The translations under genes and the position numbers were made by a program. The notes under the pieces were generated by a model, which had not been told where the DNA came from, did no database searches, and worked only from the letters and a program-made list of their open reading frames with translations. From Mycolicibacterium crocinum (GTDB taxonomy: Bacteria; Actinomycetota; Actinomycetes; Mycobacteriales; Mycobacteriaceae), in contig NZ_CP092362.2 of the NCBI RefSeq assembly GCF_022370635.2, forward strand, positions 5,642,001-5,706,000: a DNA stretch of 64,000 nucleotides, written 5' to 3'. Shown here piece by piece: positions 15,726 to 23,469 of the stretch (position 1 is its first letter; every line of letters starts with the position of its first letter).

Positions 15726-16784
15726 ATGACCGCCCGCCTGCGCCCCGAACTGGCCGATCTACCGGCCTACACCCCGGGCAAAACGGTGTTGGGCGCGATC
15801 AAGCTGGCCAGTAACGAGACCGTGCATGGACCGCTGCCCGGTGTGCGTGCGGCCATCGCCGCCTCGGCCGAGACCATCAACCGCTATCCCGACAACGGCT
15901 ACGTGGAGCTCAAAGAGCACCTGGCCAAGCATCTGAACTTCGCCCCGGAGAATATCGCCGTCGGCTGCGGCTCGGTGAGCCTGTGCCAGCAGCTCATCCA
16001 GATCACCTCGTCAGTCGGCGACGAGGTGATCTTCGGCTGGCGCAGCTTCGAGATCTATCCCCTGCAGGTGCGCGTGGCCGGCGCCACCCCGATCCAGGTG
16101 CCGCTGCGTGACTACACCTTCGACCTCGACGCCATGCGGGCCGCGATCACCGACCGGACTCGCCTCATCTTCGTCTGCAATCCCAACAACCCGACCTCCA
16201 CTGTCGTCGACCCCGACGAGCTGGCCCGCTTCGTCGCCGCTGTGCCGTCGGACGTCCTCATCGCCATCGACGAGGCCTACGTCGAGTACATCCGCGACGG
16301 CATGCTGCCCGACAGTCTCGGGCTCGCTCGCAGTTATCCCAATGTCGTTGTGCTGCGCACCTTTTCGAAGGCGTACGGGCTTGCCGGACTGCGCGTCGGC
16401 TACGCCGTCGGCGATCCGGACGTGATCACCGCGCTGGGCAAGGTCTACGTGCCCTTCAGCGCGACCACCGTCTCACAGGCCGCCGCGATCGCCTCACTGA
16501 ACGCCGCCGACGAACTGCTGGCCCGCACCGACGCGGTGGTCGCCGAGCGGCGCAGGGTCTGCGCCGCACTCACCGGGTTCGGCTATACCTTCCCCCCGAC
16601 GCAGGCCAACTTCGTCTGGCTGCCGCTGTCGCCGGAGGAAACTCCCGATTTCGTCGAGCAGGCCGCCGACTCACGCATCTTGGTCCGCCCATACGGCACA
16701 GACGGCGTCCGGGTGACCATCGGCGCCCCCGAGGAGAACGACGCGTTCCTGACGTTCGCGAGGGCGTGGATCGCTAGCCGCTGA
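15726..16784 (+). CDS. hisC2: HisC2-type aminotransferase (histidinol-phosphate/aromatic amino acid)
   Basis: This 352-residue PLP enzyme matches HisC2 (Rv3772) in length and in many blocks: MTARLRPELA at the start, IKLASNETV, NRYPDNGY, IFVCNPNNPTS, and the PLP lysine motif VLRTFSKAYGLAGLRVGYA. Start ATG 15726 reproduces the known N-terminus; a GTG further upstream is less likely. HisC2 proteins accept histidinol phosphate or aromatic 2-oxo acids such as phenylpyruvate. It stands next to tRNA-Arg and tRNA-Ser(GCT), which are divergent from it. The end overlaps the convergent DinB-like gene by 11 bp. Confidence 0.92.
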   Translation: MTARLRPELADLPAYTPGKTVLGAIKLASNETVHGPLPGVRAAIAASAETINRYPDNGYVELKEHLAKHLNFAPENIAVGCGSVSLCQQLIQITSSVGDEVIFGWRSFEIYPLQVRVAGATPIQVPLRDYTFDLDAMRAAITDRTRLIFVCNPNNPTSTVVDPDELARFVAAVPSDVLIAIDEAYVEYIRDGMLPDSLGLARSYPNVVVLRTFSKAYGLAGLRVGYAVGDPDVITALGKVYVPFSATTVSQAAAIASLNAADELLARTDAVVAERRRVCAALTGFGYTFPPTQANFVWLPLSPEETPDFVEQAADSRILVRPYGTDGVRVTIGAPEENDAFLTFARAWIASR

Positions 16785-17361
16785 CGGGCGCTCGCCCGGT
16801 GAAGGCCACCAGCCGGTCCAGCTTCGAGGCGTGCGCGGCCACGTCCACCGGGTCGTCGAAGCCCGCTCTGACCCGGCCCTCCGGGGTGATGATGCGCTGC
16901 GCCAGGCCCGTCACGTAGTCGGTCAACGAATCCGGTGCCTTGATCGGGCGGTTGATCGCCGCCGCGTAATCCCAAGCGTGAACCAGGAATTCGAGCGAGA
17001 GAATACCGGCCATGTAGCGTGCGGGCGCCTCGTTGTCGCCGAACGGAACGGTGCCGTCGAGTCCGCGGCGCCGCCACGCGTCCACCGCGGGTCGAGCCGC
17101 GGCGATGATCTGACGCTCGACGGAGTCGTTTGGATCGCGCTCGGGAAGTTGTGCGCCGGCGGCACCGCCCAGCAGCGTAATCGAGTTCAGCAGGTGATCG
17201 GTGAGCCCCGCGACATCGAACTCGCGGCACGGCGTCTGCTTTTTCAAATCATCGGAAGCAATACCGTGCACCACTTGTTGCAGAACCTGTAGCGATGCTT
17301 CGGCACTGGCCAGTTCGTCGGTGGGCGGAGCGTCCGGTCCTGGGGTCAGTTCGTCAGCCAT
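16774..17361 (-). CDS. TIGR03086-type DinB/maleylpyruvate-isomerase-like protein
   Basis: This 195-residue protein corresponds in position and length to Rv3773c. The N-terminal half is a four-helix DinB-like domain with QTPCREFDVAGLTDHLLNSI (about 41-60), the signature of the mycothiol-dependent maleylpyruvate isomerase-like superfamily, then FLVHAWDYAAAI, which should supply a metal-binding His. The start is taken as ATG 17361 (MADELTPG); the frame stays open far upstream, but that would run through the cysK gene. It is divergent from cysK across 69 bp. The metal and the thiol partner are not known. Confidence 0.85.
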   Translation of the reverse strand: MADELTPGPDAPPTDELASAEASLQVLQQVVHGIASDDLKKQTPCREFDVAGLTDHLLNSITLLGGAAGAQLPERDPNDSVERQIIAAARPAVDAWRRRGLDGTVPFGDNEAPARYMAGILSLEFLVHAWDYAAAINRPIKAPDSLTDYVTGLAQRIITPEGRVRAGFDDPVDVAAHASKLDRLVAFTGRAPVSG

Positions 17362-17430
17362 GCCCCAACCGTACGACCCAGCGGCCGACAGATAGTGTTC
17401 GGTGGAGTGCCACGAGAAGGGACGCGCAGC

Positions 17431-18366
17431 ATGGGCAAGATCTATGACAACGTCACCGAGCTGGTCGGCCGGACCCCGCTGGTCCGACTCAACCGGTTGA
17501 CCGAAGGCCTCGACGCCCAGGTCGCGGTCAAACTCGAGTTCTACAACCCGGCCAACAGCGTCAAGGATCGGATCGGTGTCGCCATCATCGACGCGGCCGA
17601 GGCGTCCGGCGAGCTCAAGCCCGGTGGCACGATCGTCGAGGCCACCAGCGGCAACACCGGCATCGCCCTGGCAATGGTCGGCGCGGCTCGTGGCTACAAG
17701 GTGATCCTGACGATGCCGGAGACGATGTCCACCGAACGTCGCGTGATGCTGCGCGCCTACGGCGCCGAGATCGTGCTGACCCCCGGTTCCGAAGGGATGG
17801 CCGGCGCGGTGGAGAAATCGCGCCAGATCATCGCCGAGACCGACAACGCCGTCTCGGCGAACCAATTCGGCAACCCGGCCAATCCGGCGATCCATGAGAA
17901 GACCACCGCCGAAGAGGTCTGGGAGGACACCGACGGCAAGATCGACATCTTCGTCGCAGGTATCGGCACCGGCGGCACCGTCACCGGGGTCGGACACGTC
18001 CTCAAGAAGCGCAAGCCCGGCGTCCAGATCGTCGGGGTCGAGCCCAAGGACTCCCCACTGCTCACGGAGGGCAAGGCCGGCCCGCACAAGATTCAGGGCA
18101 TGGGAGCCAACTTCGTTCCGGAGGTGCTCGACCGCGACGCCTACGACGAGATCGTCGACGTCGAACTCGACGATGCCATCCGGGTGGCACGGGATCTGGG
18201 AACCGCCGAAGGCATCCTGGGTGGGATCTCGTCGGGCGCGATCGTGTGGGCCGCACTGGAGATCGCCAAGCGTCCGGAGAACGCCGGCAAGCTGATCGTG
18301 GCGGTGGTGTGTGACTACGGCGAGCGCTACATCTCCACACCGCTTTTCGAGCACATCAGGGACTGA
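17431..18366 (+). CDS. cysK: Cysteine synthase (O-acetylserine sulfhydrylase)
   Basis: This 311-residue PLP enzyme makes cysteine from O-acetylserine and sulfide. The catalytic lysine is in NPANSVKDRIG (about 42-52), the substrate loop is EATSGNTGIALA and the phosphate loop GIGTGGTVTGVG. Start ATG 17431 (MGKIYDNVTEL) fits the family length. cysE follows after only 4 bp, so the two are co-transcribed, and their proteins form the cysteine synthase complex. In M. tuberculosis the cysK1-cysE pair is at Rv2334-Rv2335, away from hisC2, so its location here differs from that species. The gene upstream is divergent. Confidence 0.95.
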   Translation: MGKIYDNVTELVGRTPLVRLNRLTEGLDAQVAVKLEFYNPANSVKDRIGVAIIDAAEASGELKPGGTIVEATSGNTGIALAMVGAARGYKVILTMPETMSTERRVMLRAYGAEIVLTPGSEGMAGAVEKSRQIIAETDNAVSANQFGNPANPAIHEKTTAEEVWEDTDGKIDIFVAGIGTGGTVTGVGHVLKKRKPGVQIVGVEPKDSPLLTEGKAGPHKIQGMGANFVPEVLDRDAYDEIVDVELDDAIRVARDLGTAEGILGGISSGAIVWAALEIAKRPENAGKLIVAVVCDYGERYISTPLFEHIRD

Positions 18367-18370
18367 CTTC

Positions 18371-18955
18371 ATGGGCCTGCTGTCGACACTGCGTGAAGAC
18401 TTGAGCAACGCGCGCGGCCATGACCCGGCTGCACGGGGTGACGTCGAGAACGCGTTGGTCTACTCGGGCCTGCATGCGATCTGGTCGCATCGGCTGGCGC
18501 ACCGCCTGTGGGCCAAGCCGGCGCTTCGTGGCGCGGCACGTGTGCTGTCGCAGTTCACCCGGTTCGCCACCGGGATCGAAATCCACCCCGGCGCCACCAT
18601 CGGCCGCCGATTCTTCATCGACCACGGAATGGGCGTGGTGATCGGCGAGACCGCGGAGATCGGTGACGACGTGATGCTCTATCACGGCGTCACGCTCGGC
18701 GGACGCTCGCTGGAACACGGTAAGCGCCACCCCACGCTCGGCAACCGCGTGGTCGTCGGTGCTGGAGCAAAGATATTGGGCCCGTTGGTGATTGGCGATG
18801 ACAGCGCTATCGGCGCGAACGCCGTCGTCACTCACGACGTGCCGGCGGATTCGATCGCCACGGGCATCCCCGCCGTCGTGCGTGGGCGTACCGAGAAGCA
18901 ACGCGAGCAACTGGTGGATCCGACGACCTACGTCGACCCCGCCATGTACATCTGA
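18371..18955 (+). CDS. cysE: Serine O-acetyltransferase
   Basis: This 194-residue enzyme makes O-acetylserine from serine and acetyl-CoA. The N-terminal helical part (1-60) precedes a left-handed beta-helix of hexapeptide repeats (IHPGATIGRRFFIDHGMGVV, then IGETAEIGDDVMLYHGVTLG). The catalytic His lies in FIDHGMG and the CoA-binding turn in KRHPTLGNRVVVGAGA. Start ATG 18371 follows cysK by 4 bp. The C-terminus ends DPAMYI; an Ile end is the usual feature by which CysE tails insert into the CysK active site. Confidence 0.95.
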   Translation: MGLLSTLREDLSNARGHDPAARGDVENALVYSGLHAIWSHRLAHRLWAKPALRGAARVLSQFTRFATGIEIHPGATIGRRFFIDHGMGVVIGETAEIGDDVMLYHGVTLGGRSLEHGKRHPTLGNRVVVGAGAKILGPLVIGDDSAIGANAVVTHDVPADSIATGIPAVVRGRTEKQREQLVDPTTYVDPAMYI

Positions 18956-19038
18956 GCGGCATCGAATCCCACTGGCCCGAAGCCCGCACGTGACCCTGGA
19001 GTAACGCAGGCAGCGTCGGGCGTCGTAGCCTTCTGGGC

Positions 19039-19863
19039 ATGAGCCAGCAGTATGAGTCCCTCAGTGTCGAGGTCAAGGATCACGTTGCCCAGGTCACGCT
19101 GATCGGCCCGGGCAAAGGCAACGCCATGGGTCCCGCCTTCTGGGCGGAGATGCCGGTGGCGTTCGCCGAGCTCGACGCGGATCCCGACGTCCGGGCCATC
19201 GTGCTGACCGGATCCGGCCGCAACTTCAGCTACGGTCTAGACCTGGTCGCCATGGGCGACACCATCGGCGGTGCCATGTCCGGCGAGGTCTCGGCCCGGC
19301 CGCGGGTGGAGTTCCACGGCAAGCTCAAGCGCATGCAACAGTCGATCACCGCGGTGGCCGACTGCCGCACCCCGACGATCGCCGCCGTGCACGGCTGGTG
19401 CATCGGTGGCGGCGTGGACCTCATCAGCGCGGTGGACATTCGCTACGCCAGTGCCGACGCGAAGTTCTCGGTGCGTGAGGTCAAGCTGTCGATCGTGGCC
19501 GACGTGGGCAGCCTGGCCCGGTTGCCCTACATCCTGTCCGACGGGCATCTGCGTGAACTCGCGTTGACCGGCAAGGACATTGACGCCTCACGCGCCGAGA
19601 AGATCGGTCTGGTCAACGACGTCTACCCAGACCCCGAGGCCACGCTGGCCGCCGCACACGAGACCGCAGCGGAGATCGCCGCGAACTCGCCGCTGGTGGT
19701 GCACGGCATCAAGGACGTCCTCGACGAGCAGCGCACCGCCGATGTGGCGGCAAGCCTCCGTTACGTCGCAGCGTGGAACTCCGCGTTCCTGCCGTCCAAG
19801 GACCTGAACGAGGGCATCTCGGCAATGTTCGCCAAGCGCAAGCCGGAGTTCACCGGCGAATAG
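19039..19863 (+). CDS. echA21: Crotonase of dienoyl-CoA isomerase type (EchA21-like)
   Basis: This 274-residue crotonase sits where Rv3774 (echA21) does in M. tuberculosis. The oxyanion-hole turns are SGRNFSYGLD (about 61-70) and WCIGGGVDL (about 120-128). The catalytic region reads REVKLSIVADVGSLARLP. The spacing of the Glu and Asp residues there (Glu in the first half, Asp in ADVG) is that of delta3,5-delta2,4-dienoyl-CoA isomerases rather than simple hydratases. It would thus help beta-oxidise fatty acids with double bonds at odd positions. The N-terminal part is short, and no targeting signal is present. It stands as a single gene. Confidence 0.88.
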   Translation: MSQQYESLSVEVKDHVAQVTLIGPGKGNAMGPAFWAEMPVAFAELDADPDVRAIVLTGSGRNFSYGLDLVAMGDTIGGAMSGEVSARPRVEFHGKLKRMQQSITAVADCRTPTIAAVHGWCIGGGVDLISAVDIRYASADAKFSVREVKLSIVADVGSLARLPYILSDGHLRELALTGKDIDASRAEKIGLVNDVYPDPEATLAAAHETAAEIAANSPLVVHGIKDVLDEQRTADVAASLRYVAAWNSAFLPSKDLNEGISAMFAKRKPEFTGE

Positions 19864-19866
19864 CCG

Positions 19867-20163
19867 CTACTTGCCGGCCTTCACGGCCGGTACCGCTTTC
19901 GTGACCGCCAGCGCGGTCGGCTCGTCAGTGGGTTGCGTCGTCGTGGTCGCGCCCATGTTCATGGCGCCGACGGCCGGTGATGAGTAAGCGGGGAACTTCG
20001 TCTCGTCGCCGGAATCCGCGGTCACGTTTCCGGTCACCGAAGCCGGGGCCGGGTGGGTGAGCCCGAACAGGCCGAGGACGGCAATAGCACCGCCACCGAC
20101 GACGGTACCCAGCAACCTCTTATCCAGAGCCAAGCTTTTCCGAAGCTTTTGAGGGGAGGACAT
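19867..20163 (-). CDS. Small single-pass membrane or exported protein
   Basis: This 98-residue protein starts at ATG 20163 (MSSPQKLRKSLALDKRLLG). A basic N-terminus precedes one hydrophobic segment (about 18-37). The rest is polar with Thr/Ala runs (MGATTTTQPTDEP) and ends in AVPAVKAGK. The frame stays open upstream, but those codons show no ribosome site or protein-like composition. It is convergent with echA21, with 3 bp between the stops. I recognise no family. It is either anchored with the C-terminus outside or cleaved near PAPAS. Confidence 0.6.
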   Translation of the reverse strand: MSSPQKLRKSLALDKRLLGTVVGGGAIAVLGLFGLTHPAPASVTGNVTADSGDETKFPAYSSPAVGAMNMGATTTTQPTDEPTALAVTKAVPAVKAGK

Positions 20164-20486
20164 GTTGACCAGTACCTTTCGGGAAATTTTCGGACGACGC
20201 CGCGCTGCCGGGCCAGTCGACACCAATGGCCCGGCAACCTTGCGGACGTCTACATCCTTTGTATGCCCGCCCACCGCTCGAATGCACGCGTCCCAAGCTG
20301 ATCCACAGAAGCCCTGATCCAGCCGCACAGCTGACGCTCAGGCGGCTGGGCCCACCAGATAATGAAATGCTGTGGCGCCGAACACATATCGCGGAGTCAG
20401 TGATCGACTGTGCGCGCCGGGCGACAGATCGCCAATTTCATCGCCCTAGGCGCACGCTCGGCGCCGTAGACTCACGTTCGGTAGAG
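20164..20486. other. Intergenic region without recognisable gene
   Basis: These 323 bp lie between the start of the small membrane protein and tRNA-Ser(TGA). No reading frame with a ribosome site and plausible composition is visible. GGCCAGTCGACACCAATGGCC at about 20212-20232 contains GGCC arms flanking a loop, too weak for a call. The region probably carries the promoters of the gene on its left. Confidence 0.45.
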
Positions 20487-20573
20487 CGGTGGCGGAGGGA
20501 TTTGAACCCCCGGACGGTGTTAGCCGTCTCTCGCTTTCAAGGCGAGTGCATTAGGCCGCTCTGCCACGCCACC
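20487..20573 (-). tRNA. tRNA-Ser (anticodon TGA)
   Basis: The reverse complement is a class II tRNA of 87 nt: acceptor GGTGGCG/CGCCACC, discriminator G, anticodon arm CTCGC-CTTGAAA-GCGAG giving TGA, variable arm GACGGCTAACACCGTC and T arm GGTTCAAATCC. The 3' CCA is not encoded. Confidence 0.95.
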
Positions 20574-20590
20574 GCCGACAAGAGTAGCGG

Positions 20591-21103
20591 TTAGACGCGG
20601 CCGACCTTCGCCGAGTTGCCGCCGTTCTTCAACGCGGCACTGATCCGGCGACAGTTCTCCCCCATCGCGGCCATTTGGGGACGGGACAGCGGAGTCAGGA
20701 AGTTGTCCCGAACACCCTTGGCGTAGGTCAGCATCGCGTCTTCGACGACCTCACGCCCAAGGTCGGTGATGCTCGCCAAGACGCCGCGGCCATCGTCGGG
20801 ACTGGCCTCCCGACGCACCAAACCCGCGGTCTCCAACCGACGAATCTGACGCGTCACCCGACTCGGCAGCGACATGAGCTGATCGGCCAGATCTCCCATG
20901 CGTGCCGCGCCGGTCTCAGAGTTGTCCAAGATCTCCAACAGACGAACGTCGACCAAGCTCAATTTGTGCTTGTCGACGAGCCCCCGATTCAATGTTCCGT
21001 ACAGCCGCAGTGCGGCGTCGAGGAAGTTCTGCCAAGACCTCTGCTCGGCTATATCCAACCCCGGCATCTCACTAGCGGTCCGCCCCGCAATCATCCCTCC
21101 CAT
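20591..21103 (-). CDS. MarR-family transcriptional regulator
   Basis: This regulator is 170 residues from ATG 21103, with alternative starts at 21094 and 21067 (MPGLDIAEQRSW). Residues about 25-160 form the winged helix: DVRLLEILDNSETGAARMGDL, recognition helix SLPSRVTRQIRRLETAGLV and wing RREASPDDGRGVLASIT. It is divergent from a quinone oxidoreductase gene 64 bp away. Regulators of this kind often control such reductases in response to electrophiles or phenolics. A perfect palindrome ATTGCGCAAT lies at the upstream start codon, which would fit autoregulation and supports the start at 21067. Confidence 0.88.
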   Translation of the reverse strand: MGGMIAGRTASEMPGLDIAEQRSWQNFLDAALRLYGTLNRGLVDKHKLSLVDVRLLEILDNSETGAARMGDLADQLMSLPSRVTRQIRRLETAGLVRREASPDDGRGVLASITDLGREVVEDAMLTYAKGVRDNFLTPLSRPQMAAMGENCRRISAALKNGGNSAKVGRV

Positions 21104-21111
21104 TGCGCAAT
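21102..21111. promoter_or_regulatory. Candidate MarR operator palindrome
   Basis: ATTGCGCAAT is a perfect 10-bp palindrome between the MarR gene and the divergent oxidoreductase, 57 bp from the latter's ATG. A single short palindrome can arise by chance; the placement is the main support. Confidence 0.3.
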
Positions 21112-21167
21112 CGTAAGCGACACAGCGCCGTACGAGGCCGAAATGACTCGGGAGTAACCTAACGCCC

Positions 21168-22151
21168 ATGTTGGCCATCGTCGCTGAATCGCCCGACCGC
21201 CTGACCTGGAGCGAAGTGCCTGACGTCGCGCCCGGACATGGCGAAGTCCTGATCAAAGTCAGCACTGCGGGCATCAACCGTGCCGACCTCCTGCAAGCGG
21301 CCGGGAACTATCCGCCGCCCCCGGGAGCCAGCAACATCCTGGGCCTCGAAGTTTCCGGTGTGATTGCGAACGTGGGCGAAGGCGTCGCGGGATGGACTGT
21401 CGGACAAGACGTTTGCGCCTTATTGGCCGGAGGCGGTTACGCCGAATACGTCGCGGTGCCCGCGGGGCAAGTCATGCCTGTTCCGCTCGGCGTCTCGCTG
21501 GCCGACGCCGCCGCACTGCCGGAGGTCGCCTGCACGGTGTGGTCGAACATCGTCATGACAGCACACCTGGCCGACGGTGAGCTGTTGCTGATCCATGGCG
21601 GCGCCAGCGGAATCGGCACTCACGCCGTCCAGGTGGGCACCGCGCTGGGCAATCGGGTGGCGGTGACCGCGGGCTCACGATCGAAGCTCGACCTCTGCGG
21701 CGAATTGGGCGCCGACGTCCTAATCTCTTACCGCGACGAGGATTTCGTCGCACGCGTCAATAATGAGACCGACGGCCGCGGCGCGGACGTCATCCTCGAC
21801 ATCATGGGCGCGGCGTACCTCGATCGGAATCTCGACGCGCTCGCGCCCGACGGGCGGATGACGATCATCGGCATGCAGGGCGGGATCAAAGCCGAATTCA
21901 ACATCGCCAAGGCGGTTGCCAAGCGGCTGCACGTGATCGGAACCTCGTTGCGTGGCCGGCCCGTCGACGGACCGAACGGAAAGAAGGCCATCGTCGACGC
22001 GGTGGTGGCTTCGGTCTGGCCGATGATCGCCGACGGCCGCGTCCGTCCCATCATCGGCGCGCGGTTCCCGATCTCCGATGCCGCCGAAGCGCATCGCGCG
22101 CTGACCGCCGGGGAGACGTTCGGGAAGGTGTTGCTGACCGTCAGCGAGTGA
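21168..22151 (+). CDS. NAD(P)H-quinone oxidoreductase, zinc-independent MDR family
   Basis: This 327-residue protein corresponds to Rv3777. It is a medium-chain dehydrogenase of the quinone oxidoreductase (QOR/TP53I3-like) group: N-terminal GroES fold with GINRADLLQAAGNYPPPPGA (about 35-54), then the cofactor-binding domain with LLIHGGASGIGTHAVQVG (about 141-158). The zinc ligands of alcohol dehydrogenases are absent. It should reduce quinones with NADPH and so protect against redox-cycling compounds. It faces the MarR-type gene across a short divergent promoter and is probably its target. The start ATG is the first in frame. Confidence 0.92.
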   Translation: MLAIVAESPDRLTWSEVPDVAPGHGEVLIKVSTAGINRADLLQAAGNYPPPPGASNILGLEVSGVIANVGEGVAGWTVGQDVCALLAGGGYAEYVAVPAGQVMPVPLGVSLADAAALPEVACTVWSNIVMTAHLADGELLLIHGGASGIGTHAVQVGTALGNRVAVTAGSRSKLDLCGELGADVLISYRDEDFVARVNNETDGRGADVILDIMGAAYLDRNLDALAPDGRMTIIGMQGGIKAEFNIAKAVAKRLHVIGTSLRGRPVDGPNGKKAIVDAVVASVWPMIADGRVRPIIGARFPISDAAEAHRALTAGETFGKVLLTVSE

Positions 22152-22163
22152 GGCCGGGGTGAA

Positions 22164-23360
22164 TCAGCCCAGCGACGCCAGCGCTCGCACCAGCTGATCC
22201 ACTTCGCCCATCGTCGAGTAGTGGGCCAACCCGACGGTGACGGCACCGCCGATGTCGTTGACGCCGATCAGGTCGAGCACCCGCGAGTTGGCATTGCACA
22301 CGGCCAGGATTCCGTTGTCGGCCAGCCGCTGCACCACCCGCTCGGCCGGCACCCCGGTCACCGCGAAACTCACCACGGGAATGTGCGACTCCGGCCGCCC
22401 GATCACCATGACCAAGGGAAGCGATCGCAGCGAGGCCATCAGGTACTCGAACAGGCCGCTGAGGTAGGAACCCGCGGATTGCATTGAGACAGCGAGCCTT
22501 TCGCGTCGACTTCCGCGCGCCGACTCATCCAGGCCGGCCAGGTACTCGATACTGGCGACCACACCGGCCAGCAGACCGTACTGATGCCCGCCCAGTTCGA
22601 GCCGTTCCGGGCCGCTGGCGTAGGGATTCATCGACACCGATCCGAAGCTGTCGATGAGCGAGGGGTTGCGGAACACCAGCGCACCGATCGGGGGTCCGCC
22701 CCACGCCGGTGCGTTGAGCGCGACGACGTCGGCTTCGGTCTCGTCGAGGTCCATCAGCTGATACGGCGCGGCCGCCGAGTGATCGACGACGACGAGCCCG
22801 CTGACGTCGTGCACGAGTTTGGTCACGGCACTCACGTCGGTGATCGTGCCCAGCGTCGAGGACGCCGACGCCATGGCCACCAAGCGGGTGGGCGGCGTGA
22901 TCAGACTCTCCCACTGCCACGACGGCAGCTCGCCGGTCTCGATATCGACCTCGGCCCACTTGACCTTGGCTCCGTACCGGTTGGCCGCCCGCAGCCACGG
23001 CGCGATGTTCGCTTCATCGTCGAGCCGGCTGACCACGACCTCGTAACCGATTCCGGCCCGGGACGACGAAGCGTCGGCCAGTGAGGTCAGCAGGATCGAG
23101 CGATCGGCGCCGAGCACCACCCCGCTCGGATCACCGTTGACCAAGTCGGCGACCGCCTGGCGGGCGGCGTCGAGCACCGCCACACTGCGCCGGGCCGAGG
23201 GATGCGGACTGGCCGTGTTCGGGACCGAGCCGCGGAACGCCGTGGAGACCGTGGTGGCGACCGACTCGGGGATCAACATCCCGGCCTGGGCGTCGAAACG
23301 CATCCATCCGTCGCCCAATGCTGGGTGCAGACCACGCACCCGGGCGACGTCGTATGCCAT
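22164..23360 (-). CDS. Class V aminotransferase homologue lacking PLP lysine (Rv3778c-like)
   Basis: This 398-residue protein has the fold-type I features of the cysteine desulfurase group: DDEANIAPWLRAA, TRLVAMASASSTLGTITD, VVVDHSAAAPY with the PLP-ring Asp193, and the C-terminal HYSTMGEVDQLVRAL. Where SufS proteins have the Schiff-base lysine (S-x-H-K-x-Y-G-P), this protein reads ALNAPAWGGPPIGALVF at about 214-230. No lysine is present anywhere from about 182 to the end of that region. The M. tuberculosis homologue, as I recall it, also lacks it. So it is probably not a normal desulfurase. It may bind PLP non-covalently or have lost catalysis. The gene is convergent with the oxidoreductase. 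Confidence 0.88.
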   Translation of the reverse strand: MAYDVARVRGLHPALGDGWMRFDAQAGMLIPESVATTVSTAFRGSVPNTASPHPSARRSVAVLDAARQAVADLVNGDPSGVVLGADRSILLTSLADASSSRAGIGYEVVVSRLDDEANIAPWLRAANRYGAKVKWAEVDIETGELPSWQWESLITPPTRLVAMASASSTLGTITDVSAVTKLVHDVSGLVVVDHSAAAPYQLMDLDETEADVVALNAPAWGGPPIGALVFRNPSLIDSFGSVSMNPYASGPERLELGGHQYGLLAGVVASIEYLAGLDESARGSRRERLAVSMQSAGSYLSGLFEYLMASLRSLPLVMVIGRPESHIPVVSFAVTGVPAERVVQRLADNGILAVCNANSRVLDLIGVNDIGGAVTVGLAHYSTMGEVDQLVRALASLG

Positions 23361-23469
23361 GAGCCCACCTTAGAGCGTCAGTGATTGCGCTATTAAGACA
23401 GCGAGGGCGCCTGCGGTCTTCGCCGATGGGCGATAAGGGCAGGTTCACCTGGGCAGCCATACTAGTCCA

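Noticed and set aside
17362..18408. Extension of the DinB-like gene to an upstream start at 18408
   Set aside because: The extension runs through cysK on the opposite strand; only the part from ATG 17361 looks like a protein of the family.
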